Assembly (NCBI GenBank): GCA_031002005.1
Contig: JARYHS010013630.1
Location: 239,327,539 to 239,391,538, forward strand
Reading direction: 5' to 3'
Source of the DNA: Vandiemenella viatica
Taxonomy: Eukaryota > Arthropoda > Insecta > Orthoptera > Morabidae
DNA length: 64,000 bases
Shown here: positions 24,769-33,990 of the stretch, piece by piece
How positions within the stretch are numbered: position 1 is the first letter of the stretch
Layout of the letters: the number at the start of each line of letters is the position of its first letter
Translations under genes and position numbers: made by a program
Notes under the pieces: generated by a model
Seen by the model: the letters and a program-made list of their open reading frames with translations, nothing else
What the model was told of the DNA's origin: nothing
Database searches by the model: none

Positions 24769-25290
24769 TTAATAGCCGGTGTAACCTCCAGAATTTTGAA
24801 TGCAAGCCTGCAAACGTGAATGCATTGTGTCATACAGGTTTCGAATGTAACTTTGTGGTATGGAGTTCCATGCTTGTTGTACTTGTGCTGTCAATACTGG
24901 GACGGTCAGTGCTGGCTGTGGATGATGCTGGAGTTTTCGTCCAATGATATCCCATACGTGTTCAATTGGAGACAGATCTGGTGATCTCGCAGGCCAAGGT
25001 AACATGTCGACACTCTGTAGAGCACGTTGCGAGACAACAGCGGTATGAGGGCGAGCGTTATCCTGTTGAAAAACTCCCCCTTGAATGCTGTTCATGAATG
25101 GCAGCACTACAGGTTGAATTACCAGACTGACGTACAAATTTGCAGTCAGTGTGTTTGGTATAACCACAAGAGTGCTCCTGCTGTCATAGGAAATTGCTCC
25201 CCAGACCATGACTCCAGGTGTAGCTCCAGTGTGTCTAGGCCGCAGACAGTTTGGTTGCAGGCGTTCCCCTGGCCTCCTTCTGACCAACAC
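24769..25290 (-). pseudogene. Tc1-like transposase C-terminal part, left arm
   Basis: Minus-strand coding remnant from VLVRRRPGERLQPNC to the terminal GGYTGY and stop at 24,769-24,771. It keeps the second catalytic aspartate (QQDNARPHT) and the glutamate (SPIEHVWD) of the DDE domain, but not the first aspartate or the DNA-binding N-terminus. The frame is uninterrupted within the arm. It continues upstream only as antisense of the spacer and right arm, so the 263-codon open frame ending here is a chimera, not a protein. Differences from the right arm include Ala for Pro (HTGATPG), Tyr for Asp (SYIRNLY) and Ala for Thr near the end. Confidence 0.9.
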
Positions 25291-25873
25291 TGGAGATCTG
25301 TTGTGTTTTCTGATGAAAGCAGGTTCTGCCTTGGTGCCAGTGATGGCCGAGTGTTGGTCAGAAGGAGGCCAGGGGAACGCCTGCAACCAAACTGTCTGCG
25401 GCCTAGACACACTGGACCTACACCTGGAGTCATGGTCTGGGGAGCAATTTCCTATGACAGCAGGAGCACTCTTGTGGTTATACCAAACACACTGACTGCA
25501 AATTTGTACGTCAGTCTGGTAATTCAACCTGTAGTGCTGCCATTCATGAACAGCATTCAAGGGGGAGTTTTTTCAACAGGATAACGCTCGCCCTCATACC
25601 GCTGTTGTCTCGCAACGTGCTCTACAGAGTGTCGACATGTTACCTTGGCCTGCGAGATCACCAGATCTGTCTCCAATTGAACACGTATGGGATATCATTG
25701 GACGAAAACTCCAGCATCATCCACAGCCAGCACTGACCGTCCCAGTATTGACAGCACAAGTACAACAAGCATGGAACTCCATACCACAAAGTGACATTCG
25801 AAACCTGTATGACACAATGCATTCACGTTTGCAGACTTGCATTCAAAATTCTGGAGGTTACACCGGCTATTAA
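25291..25873 (+). pseudogene. Tc1-like transposase C-terminal part, right arm, frameshifted
   Basis: Plus-strand remnant beginning WRSVVFSDESRF, so it includes all three catalytic positions: Asp in SDESRF (codon at 25,312), Asp in QQDNARPH (codon at 25,580) and Glu in SPIEHVWD (codon at 25,679). It ends GGYTGY with TAA at 25,871-25,873. A six-T run at 25,568-25,573, where the other three arms have five, shifts the frame just before the second aspartate. The N-terminal helix-turn-helix domains are absent. The spacing between second Asp and Glu is 32 residues rather than the usual 34 of Tc1. Confidence 0.92.
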
Positions 25874-26039
25874 TTTAACAGTATTTCACATTTGAAATGC
25901 ATTTTCTTGAGCTTAAATTAACCTGTGATCTTGAAAATTTAATCAATTAAACATGTTAACTTGACAAATGCATTGTCCAAATTTCATTACTCTACAATAA
26001 TTTTTTCTTGGTGTTGGGATTTTTTTTTCCGTCTGTGTA

Positions 26040-28857
26040 TTTGAAGCTTGAATTAAACATTTGTTAAACCAAGAGACAAATATGTTATTACAATTATTCG
26101 AAATTATATTATCTGATTTAATTGAAAACTGATTTGTCATACTCTGCAAAGTTAGCTTCGAGAATCATATCGCAAGATATTTGCTGATTTTATTCTTTTT
26201 ACTAGCCGAGTGCAATGCAACATTGTGGTACATTGTATTATTACAACCGTAAAGAGAAGTGGCTTCTCGTTTATGTTTCACACCGTTTTAATGGTCGCCG
26301 GCAGTTAAAGCGTATAGAAGAAACCGCGACAAACGAGTTTATTAGCCGCGTTAACCCAAACAGGAAGTGCCGTCATCATAACGTTTAGCCACCAAGTAGT
26401 TCCCCCGCTCATCACCAATAAGATCCAGCTTACATTTTCTGCAACTGCTTTTTACCCCCATTGAGTTATCATTTGTCTCCTAAATGCTTTCATCTTCTTT
26501 CGTTATGCTAATTTTCTCGCTCAGTTAATTTTCTCTTCTGATGATTTAACTTGAAATAGATACTGCCTTCTAATTTCCTCAGTACTTACGTTGCCTCATA
26601 GCTTGTTTCTTTTGGTAATCCTGCACAGATTTCGTGAATCATTTGTAATTAAGTTTAATTGTCGGATGTTTTAAGTTATTTAACTATTGTCGGATCTTAA
26701 AAACTCTTTGACTAATTCTTTATCTAATGGTGCAGGCTTATCATTGTTTCTTGTTATATTTACCCAGCAAATAAACGTAACCACCTGTTATACGAAATTT
26801 CGTAAGAGGTAATTCCGAATGACAGCGTGGAGGCTGATTTAAATTTCAGTTCTCTGTTGTGTCGTCATATCTGAGTTGAATAAGTTCCTAACGCATAATG
26901 GTAGAATAATCCTCAGTGGGTACTGCATCTGCAAACAGGTTTCCGTGTTTAACGTCTTTTATTGTTTCATGCATGAATGCATCAAAAAGTATGGAGTTGT
27001 TTCAATTATATTCTTGAAAAACAATGTTGTATAGTTCGGTTGTTTGCATATACTATTTCAGTAACACCAGTAGTGCATTCTGTCGGAACACTGATGAGCA
27101 CCATCCACTTTAGTAAAATGTGCTGAACCTGGAGATTGGACGTCAACACGATAACTCGGAAACCTTGGGCGAGTCCAATGATAACCGAACTGGCCGCCAT
27201 CACAGCGCCGCTTGGCTAGGCAGGAAATTTCAAATAGTGTAACTTCATTGACTGTATTTCCGCTTATATACGGTAAGTAGGAATTGTAAATTTCAAATAA
27301 ATAATTGAATTTGATTTTATTTTCACTTACAATTTTTAAAACGAATTGCAACTGCCAAAAGGCAATTGTCTGTTGTGGAAGTAACTGCACAAAAATAGGA
27401 TGGACAGAGAAAAAAAATTATAATGCGAAGCAGAGATTAAAAAAAATAAGAGTGCGACGTTCGTTTAAACTTACAGTTGCTTTTGTTTATTTACGATTAT
27501 TAGAGGCAGAAATTCAGACATTCGATGTTTACGCTGTATCTTCTGTTATAGTTATTAAAAACGAGTTACCTAAGAATTTGGCAGATAACAAACACGGAAG
27601 CTCATTATTTACAAAAAGTATACACTAAACGTAAGCAATTGTGAAATATATTAATTAAATTAATAATGGTTATTCGTTTTTTAAGTTATACTTTACTCAG
27701 AAATTTAAAGTGAAATACAGTTACTTAAAAACATCCTAGCCAAATACTCCTAGAATCTAATCAGAAAAAGTTTACTCACATCACGAAAAATATCAGTAAA
27801 AAAGATAGTTACTCGTTTTTTTCTTGGAAGCTTTTGCAGAACAAATTCCAGCTACTACCGTAGGTGATACCCGTCAGTTTGAAGGGCATTTAAACTAGTA
27901 GTAAATAATAATAGTGGAATCTACCGTACTCGCCCACGATCTCGCGGGCCTGATGGACACGTTGCAGATTTGCGGCTAATGTCGTTAACGAAGCTATGTT
28001 CATTATGCGTCGTGCACCTGGCTGAGGAAGTCGCCTGTTCGTCGGTTGACGGCACACGTGCACGGACAAAACACTCCTTCCTCGGCCGGGCTCGTTTTAC
28101 ATTCCACCTCGAGGGACCATTATGAGGGGAAGGCATTCGGAAGCAGAGTTTTTGCTTATAGCCTGTCCTGCTGTCATAACTGGCGGCGTGACCGGCTTGT
28201 TAACATCTCGCAGAGGTATTTCACAGGCATTTCACGTCATGCCGCGTGGCGTATTGTTTGTGTCGTGTATTTTTGATGTCCATCCATCAGAAATGCCTGG
28301 CGTAATTTACAAAAAGAAATTCGCCCCTTTTGTTTTCGTCGCGTTATTGATCATCTGTCTGGTGCGTTTTGAGCGAGCGTATCAGTAGCAAATGGAAGTG
28401 CTGAATTATACAGGCGGCCTGTAATACAACACGTAAATGTGGCGATACCAGCAGCACAGCTCTGCTAACACCTGACATTTATGTCTTTACGACGACTACC
28501 GCCACGCGTCGTTAAGTGTGGTTGTGAACTAGGAAACACATTCTGAATACAGTTATGACTTTCCGCTGCAGGCAATGAACCGGTTTGACGTTTTTGCTTC
28601 GTCTGTGAGACGAAATCGTGAAAATTCGGAAATTGTTGCTGTAATCTTTCATTCAGTTTAGGGGGATCAAGTTATTGTTACTTTTGCATGTAATATTTTG
28701 AAATGAACTATGAAAACTCTCCGATGTGATTCCCTGCGGCTGCCATTGTTGTAATACATTTGGCATCGTGAACTATACCTCCTACTTGAGAGTAAATCAC
28801 AATGCCGAAATTTTTCGATGGCATTTCACCAACTCATACAGCCAGCTTTACTGTCTT
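26040..28857. other. non-coding stretch, no gene recognised
   Basis: Unassigned DNA. A CpG-richer patch lies near 27,920-28,130. Open frames at 27,921-28,388 on both strands overlap each other and have no known domain; the 88-codon frame at 28,122 has a hydrophobic end but no other support. I saw no terminal repeats or tRNA-like heads. Confidence 0.5.
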
Positions 28858-29013
28858 AATTCATACTATCATTCTTCTCAAATCGTTTCTTACAAGGACT
28901 ATACAAAACGTATACAACACATAAGACAACCCATGCCCTAGGCCGGACTTGAACGGTCGACGCCCAGTATTCGAAGCCGTCGCACTTCACTCGTGCTATC
29001 GGGACAGCCTCAG
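28858..29013 (-). mobile_element. tRNA-derived SINE, family C-like (copy 2), degraded
   Basis: The minus strand reads 'gaggctgtcccgatagcacg', then a B-box-like CGTTCAAGTCCGGCC and 'tagggcatgggttgtcttat'. This follows the head layout of the intact C copy at 17,773-18,037 ('gaatccggccgcgggcatgg'). The body after the head is only weakly similar and there is no A-rich tail, so the lower boundary is approximate. Confidence 0.6.
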
Positions 29014-30774
29014 TGACATATGGTCATTTTTTTCCTTTAATTTTCTAGCATCATTGACAGTTTTATGTATCTAATCAATTTTGGTCTAGATGTCCCAGAA
29101 ATAGTACCGACACTATTCTGACTTGGTCTTTGCGAAGTGCTCTCAGAACAGCACTTGCCTGGGCATTTACAACATCGGAAATTAGGCAACATCATCCACT
29201 GAGGATAAAGGTTCCCATTGCTCTTAATTTTTATTCATATTATTTCTCCATTTGTACCAGTGATCTATATTTCGTAGCTTTGACGCCAAACTGAAGTGAT
29301 TGTCAGTCTTTTTTTTCTGTATAGTTACCTCACCTAATTTATTTCAATTTCTCTGGGTCTCCATATAAATCTCCTCATTACTTTTAATTTACTGTAGTTT
29401 CTCTCAGTTACGAGGATGCTCGCAATAAATTTCAACACGTGTGGTACATTGCCATAAGATTTTATTTGCTCTGCTGTGTACACGAAATACCTGCTTTGCT
29501 TCTCTCTCGAGCGCTGCCTTGTGTTGTGAAACGAGGTCAAATATAATTCCCACTTTCTATCACGCGCGGGAGTTGTATTGAGGAGGAACATAATTTCACT
29601 CTGTTGTACTTGCGGAGTTTCTTGTCTCGTTCCCACAAAAACTGTTTTAGATCTGAATCGTTTTCATCTGTTTTCATTAGTATTACTGAACCATTTTCAC
29701 CTCGAAGATTTAGTTTCAGTGTTATTCTGTCAGTTCTTTTACATTATTAGAACTTGGATTAAAACCAGTTCTTAGACGCATGTGTTACTAAATGGAGAAT
29801 CCACCTTGTGCAGTTTAATTTATACTTGTGATCCATGTTACTATGTATTTCTCTATCAATCTTGGTATGTTTACGTAACTTGTTACCGTGGTTCAGTGTA
29901 ATGTAGCCCTATACAGTTCCAACTTTCCAGTACGCTGTATGTTGTAGTTTTTATCGTTTAAAATAATTGGGGCATTTTATTTCATGTATGCGTTACTTTG
30001 TAAATCCCTAGTAGTGATTTTTGTATTCCACATAAAACTCATTAAAGTTCCAGTCTAGTCACGAACGATATTATACACGCTTTGGGATTAAGAAACTGTT
30101 CAAGGACGTCGAGTCTGGGATATAACGTTGGAGTGATCTCGCAACGTCGTATTACTGCGCTCGAGAATTTCCAATATCTTACATCTTGGGCTTTGAATCA
30201 GTATATTAAGTTTTCTGTTCGATAGAGCGGACATGTTTTTTCCTGGTTAGTTGTTCCCATTTTCTCACGTCTTCTGAACGTTGTGATATTAAGTCTATTT
30301 TTAATTTAAAGCTATCGGCACTTCTAATAACCTCTCTTATTCTACAGTACTTAGTGTACCACACGATGGGTACATCATTTGCGACTTTACAAACTTTTTT
30401 CGGTTCTTGTGATTTGGATAGTTTAATGCATCTAAAAATATCTCTCTATTCCGGTAGCAGCTATGTTGATAACGTTAGTCTGGAATTTTGTGCGTGCACA
30501 TCGGTGTTCGCTATCGGAGTGAGGGTACGTCGGCAGGTAAATGTTCTCCGACTGCCACTCGGTCACGTACGAGAAAACTTTTTGGTCGATACTTACAAAT
30601 CTCTGCACTTGTATGAAGCGGACAAGCCAGAGGGTAGGGGGGACTCCGTAGTCGGTACGTCAGACATAGCTCAAACAGTTTCCGCGACAAACATTTTTTA
30701 CCACATTTCTTACGATTCACATTAATACTTTTGCGGCAAATAGTCGAATTAGAATTAGGTTTTGGAAATGAGGA
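29014..30774. other. non-coding stretch, no gene recognised
   Basis: No recognisable gene or repeat. The 123-codon open frame at 30,354-30,725 has no domain I recognise and is opposed by another open frame; I regard both as chance. Confidence 0.5.
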
Positions 30775-30985
30775 GGACGGTTACTTTGGTTCATTCCCTT
30801 AGTGTGAATTGCCACCTGCCACCGGTTCGAAATCCGGTCTCGGGCGGCATTTTTGCAGTCCCTTCACTTCTTGTAATCCTTTGCTTTCTTTATTAGAAGT
30901 ACGCTACGACGCTCCGTGGTTCGGATCCCACGTTAAACTCTGGCTTAATGGCCAACAAATCGGATCTCTTTATCGGGCAGCCGAA
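30775..30985 (+). mobile_element. SINE, family B, diverged copy
   Basis: A B-box-like GGTTCGAAATCC (30,823-30,834) with 'ggtctcgggcggcatttt' is followed, after an unusual interval, by 'acgctacgacgctccgtggttcggatcccacgttaaact' (30,900-30,940). The second block is the family B signature. The middle is altered relative to B1 and B2, so subfamily is not assigned. Confidence 0.6.
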
Positions 30986-31079
30986 GTCGCCTTTCCTGAC
31001 CTATAATCAATTCCATCTGTGGATACTTAAAACCTTTTAAACACAAAAATATCGAAAAATTTCTTTGCATATCAGTGGA

Positions 31080-31312
31080 TTTTTTTAAAAAAATTTGCTT
31101 ATGGTCTTATGCCTACTCGACGTTGAAGTCATTAGAGGCGGGAGAGTATGAGGGGGGAAGGAACTGAAAGGAATTTGGCCAGACCTTCTCAAGGAATCAT
31201 CCAGGAATTCGCCTGGAGTGATTTCTGGAAACCACGGAAAACCAAAGTTTAGATAGCCGGACGGGGACCTGAACCCGAGACCTCCTGTACGCCATGGTCG
31301 AGTGCTGTCACT
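31080..31312 (-). mobile_element. SINE, family A (copy 4)
   Basis: Minus strand. The 3' end near 31,095 includes the antisense of 'acttcaacgtcgagtaggca' and is preceded by a T-rich tail. The core antisense is 'aattcgcctggagtgatttctgg' (31,207-31,229), and the head contains the antisense B box in 'ggggacctgaacccgag' (31,264-31,280). Near full length. The antisense open frame 31,085-31,330 is not a gene. Confidence 0.82.
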
Positions 31313-31384
31313 TGTGGAATGACATGACACGTTATATATTTCTACTGTATCCCCTGTATTATTTTACTGATTAATAGCATAGCC

Positions 31385-32011
31385 GAGGGGTTCCCAAAGT
31401 GTACGCCGCGGCGCCCCAGGTCGCCGTGAGAAGTAAGCACAGGCGCCGCACCTACACACACTTCTCAAGATTGTTTCCCTGAATTACACAAATACGCAGA
31501 ATCTAATGCGATCGTTGTTTCACAAGACTTGTTGCCACTTTTCACGGAACCTTTTTCAATGCTAACTGAATGGCTTTCAAAACAATTTGCGGAAAATAAT
31601 GTCGAACAATCTGCCCGGATCCAAGATCCTTTCCATGCTCAAGCACCACCAGAATTTACTTCTCATTAAAATTTCTTGTGAAAAGAGTCTTAAAACAAAA
31701 TTCGCTTGTTCCGTTTTGGTGGAGTTTTGGATAATGATGAAAAATGAATATGCAACTCTTTAAGGTCAAAGGCTTTAAGAATTCTCATTCCTTATGGAAC
31801 ATCCTATTTCCGCGAAGCTGGATTTTAGTTGTAGGCTAACTGGTGGTTATATTATTGGAAAATATGGTGATTATAATATAAAATTCTTTTTAAAAGGTTG
31901 CTTTAAATTCTATGCCTTATTAGTATAATTTCACACATTTTGACTAGGGCGCCGTGACAAAATACTAAACCTGTAAGTGTACAGTGAACTGAAAGGGGTT
32001 GGGAACCCCTG
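31385..32011 (+). mobile_element. hAT deletion derivative (copy 1)
   Basis: Left end GAGGGGTTCCCAAAGTG and right end GTTGGGAACCCCTG form hAT-type terminal inverted repeats. The flanking octamers GCATAGCC (31,377-31,384) and GTATAGCC (32,012-32,019) match at seven of eight positions, as expected of an 8-bp hAT target duplication. Subterminal 'cgccgtga' motifs occur near both ends (about 31,423 and 31,949). At 627 bp it is far shorter than an autonomous hAT and contains only a transposase fragment, so it would need an enzyme supplied in trans. Confidence 0.85.
31520..31669 (+). pseudogene. hAT transposase C-terminal fragment
   Basis: Plus-strand frame containing MLTEWLSKQFAENNVEQSAR followed by IQDPFHAQAPPEFTS and stopping at 31,667-31,669. 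The '..DPF' motif after a stretch of acidic/hydrophobic residues resembles the C-terminal region of ZBED/SCAN-type hAT transposases found in many arthropod genomes. After the stop, similarity seems to continue in broken frames ('LWNILFPR'-like and 'FS' positions, matching the family's 'L.PF.TSYLCE..FS' block) to about 31,840. The catalytic core is not present. Confidence 0.6.
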
Positions 32012-32019
32012 GTATAGCC

Positions 32020-32935
32020 CGCTGGCTGGAATAAATTTTACAGACCCAGTCGACTGTAAGTGTATATATATATATATATTTCAGGACTGTATAATATGCT
32101 TTGGTACGCCACCAATGACTTCCTATATTAGTAAAGCCTGTTGCTTTTTTCTTCCCCATGAACATGAATTTATTTTTACGGACTACATTGTTATACGCTC
32201 TTAAAGTAAAATTATAAGTCATTCCTACAGTCACAAATGTTCTTCTACAGCTATTCATGAAAGCACGAACTTGTTGATGACTATTGTCGTCAGACTGTAA
32301 GTTATGAATCTTACGGTACTCGATCATACCAGCAGCCGCAGAAATCTATCACTTGGTATTAAGTTACCTTGGCAGTTGGAAGTCTTTTTTCTGTCTCTTG
32401 CACTTTTTGGGATCAAATTTGTAACTAAGGGGTTGCGGTTCTTAATCAAAGTGCGGACCTGACGGGACGTATAAGGACGTGAGAGCATGAGAGGGTAGTG
32501 CATGCGTAATAAACTAACGAGCTTAGAGCTATATTGTCACTTCAGACAAGTGAACACCGTCGGCGGGAACATTGTCATTCGTACATCTGCCATGCATTGC
32601 CACAATTACCCATGGAACTACCTGTATGGATTCCAGTAATCCAATGTCACAGGTTTTGAAACCGAAATGAAGTGCCGTCGAATCCAGTACGTTGGTTGAT
32701 CTCTTGCCGCTGTGAAAATTATATTAAGTTGGATGCGGCCCGATGACGTGTGGTTTGTTGCAACTACCGTTCGGTGCGTTCGTTTTTCTTCACATTTCCA
32801 CAGTTCGTTGTAAACCTAATTTTATAGATAAAAGCCTAATCTTATTACTGTTGTTGTGTACTTGCCACTGAGTAGTGTAACAGTATAAGTTAAAATCTGT
32901 GCGTTTTTGTATTAGCTTTAATGACTTAATTCGTT
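32020..32935. other. non-coding stretch, no gene recognised
   Basis: Contains a short (TA)n run at about 32,061-32,079. The 120-codon minus-strand frame 31,965-32,327 begins over this region and runs into the hAT end; it has no known domain. Confidence 0.5.
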
Positions 32936-33170
32936 GTCACCAACCCTGGTGGCAAACCTCGTGTCTGGCATTCCGGAGAAAGTGATTTCAAATCCCCCTC
33001 CGGCCATCCAGCTTCCGGTTTTCCATAGCTTCCCGAAATCACTCCAAGCTAATGCCGGGATGGTTCATTTGAAACTGCTATGGCCTTCCTGTTCTTTGGC
33101 CCCTCCCATCCCCTCCCACCTCTAATGACCTCAACGTCGACGAGGCGTAAAGCCAGAAGGGAAAAATGAT
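32936..33170 (+). mobile_element. SINE, family A (copy 5)
   Basis: tRNA-like head with degraded B box (near 32,988-33,000), 'ggccatccagcttccggttttccat', core 'aaatcactccaagctaatgccgggat' (33,038-33,063), and the full 3' part 'ctaatgacctcaacgtcgac' with 'gaggcgtaaagcca' (33,122-33,156). The 3' end is one of the most complete of the family, though its A tail is short and interrupted. Confidence 0.83.
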
Positions 33171-33458
33171 TCTTTGTCCCAATTTCTTGCTGACTGAGTA
33201 CCGCTGCAAAGTGTTTATCTTATGCCACTGGCTGGAAGGCGACAAACTTTCTGGGTGGTTGATAAGCAACAGGCGCAGTAGGCAGTGACCCTGATCTTAA
33301 TAGAGTCCGAGCTTCGTCCGGGGTACTATTTAAGCAGCGCAAGGATATAATTTGCAATGGAGGAGAACATGAATCTAGCAGTACTGGAAAAGACCTTTAG
33401 AACGTTTCTTTATTTCCTTACTGTAGTTTGTCAGGCGTAAATATGAAATACACAAATA
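33171..33458. other. short unassigned interval between SINEs
   Basis: Nothing recognised in this interval. Confidence 0.5.
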
Positions 33459-33700
33459 AAAACTTAGTCTACTAACAGGAGATTTGTTGGTTCCTCCCGA
33501 AGAAGGCATACTAAACCATTATGCCAGGGATAGGAGAACCAGTTCATTTCCTTCGGGACCTACAGTTTAACGTGGAATCTAAACCACGGTACGTCCTGGC
33601 GTCGCTCATATCGCCAAACACAACTCTTAAAATTTCTAGCCGCACGGGAAGCCGTAATTTTGAAACGCAAGCGCTTTAACCATTGAGCTACCTGATCGCT
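33459..33700 (-). mobile_element. SINE, family B1 (copy 2)
   Basis: The minus strand begins with a tRNA-like head (GATCAGGTAGCTCAATGGTT, antisense of 33,679-33,698). It continues 'gaaattttaagagttgtgtttgg' and the family block 'accgtggtttagattccacg' with 'ttaaactgtaggtcccg', and ends near 33,459 with the antisense of 'ctaagtt'. Full-length compared with the other B1 copies; no tail or duplication is evident. Confidence 0.82.
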
Positions 33701-33767
33701 TAATTCGTAGTTCTTGATACACAGAGGAGACAACACACTACTCCAGTGTGTGTGTATATATATATAT

Positions 33768-33990
33768 TACGCCCCCTCGACGGCCAAGGTCATTAGCGGC
33801 GGGATGGAACTGGGAACAAGGAGCGGGTAGGAACTCGGCCATCGCCTTTTTTTTAAGGAAGCATCCCGTTATTCGCCTGGAGTGATTTGGGGAAACCATG
33901 GAAAACCCACATCTGGATGCCCGGACTGGGATTCGAACCCGTGTCCTCCCGAATGCGAGGCCAGAACGTTAACCACGCTCGGTCTGCCAG
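33768..33990 (-). mobile_element. SINE, family A (copy 6)
   Basis: Minus strand, near full length. 3' end antisense 'cgacggccaaggtcattagc' (33,779-33,798), core antisense 'attcgcctggagtgatttgggg' (33,871-33,892), antisense B box GGGATTCGAACCC (33,928-33,940) and a well-kept head 'aatgcgaggccagaacgttaaccacgctcgg' antisense to 33,981. It directly abuts a (GT)n(AT)n microsatellite (33,746-33,766). A short T run interrupts it near 33,846. Confidence 0.85.

Larger units (their letters stand above)
24605..26037. mobile_element. Tc1/mariner-like element rearranged into a fold-back (copy 1)
   Basis: Complete insertion: outer bases CACAGACGGAAAAAAAAATC at the left and the reverse complement at the right, flanked by TA on both sides (24,603-24,604 and 26,038-26,039), the Tc1/mariner target signature. 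The interior is not a normal transposon. Left arm 24,605-25,290 (686 bp) is the reverse complement of right arm 25,351-26,037 (687 bp), separated by a 60-bp spacer. Both ends are therefore the element's 3' end, and the 5' end plus the N-terminal coding part are missing. The arms differ at only a handful of sites plus a 1-base insertion, so the inverted duplication is recent or kept homogenised. Confidence 0.93.

Noticed and set aside
24769..25560. A 263-codon transposase-like frame read as one protein
   Set aside because: Its first half is antisense of the right arm and spacer. Only the part below 25,290 is sense transposase, so it is a product of the palindrome.
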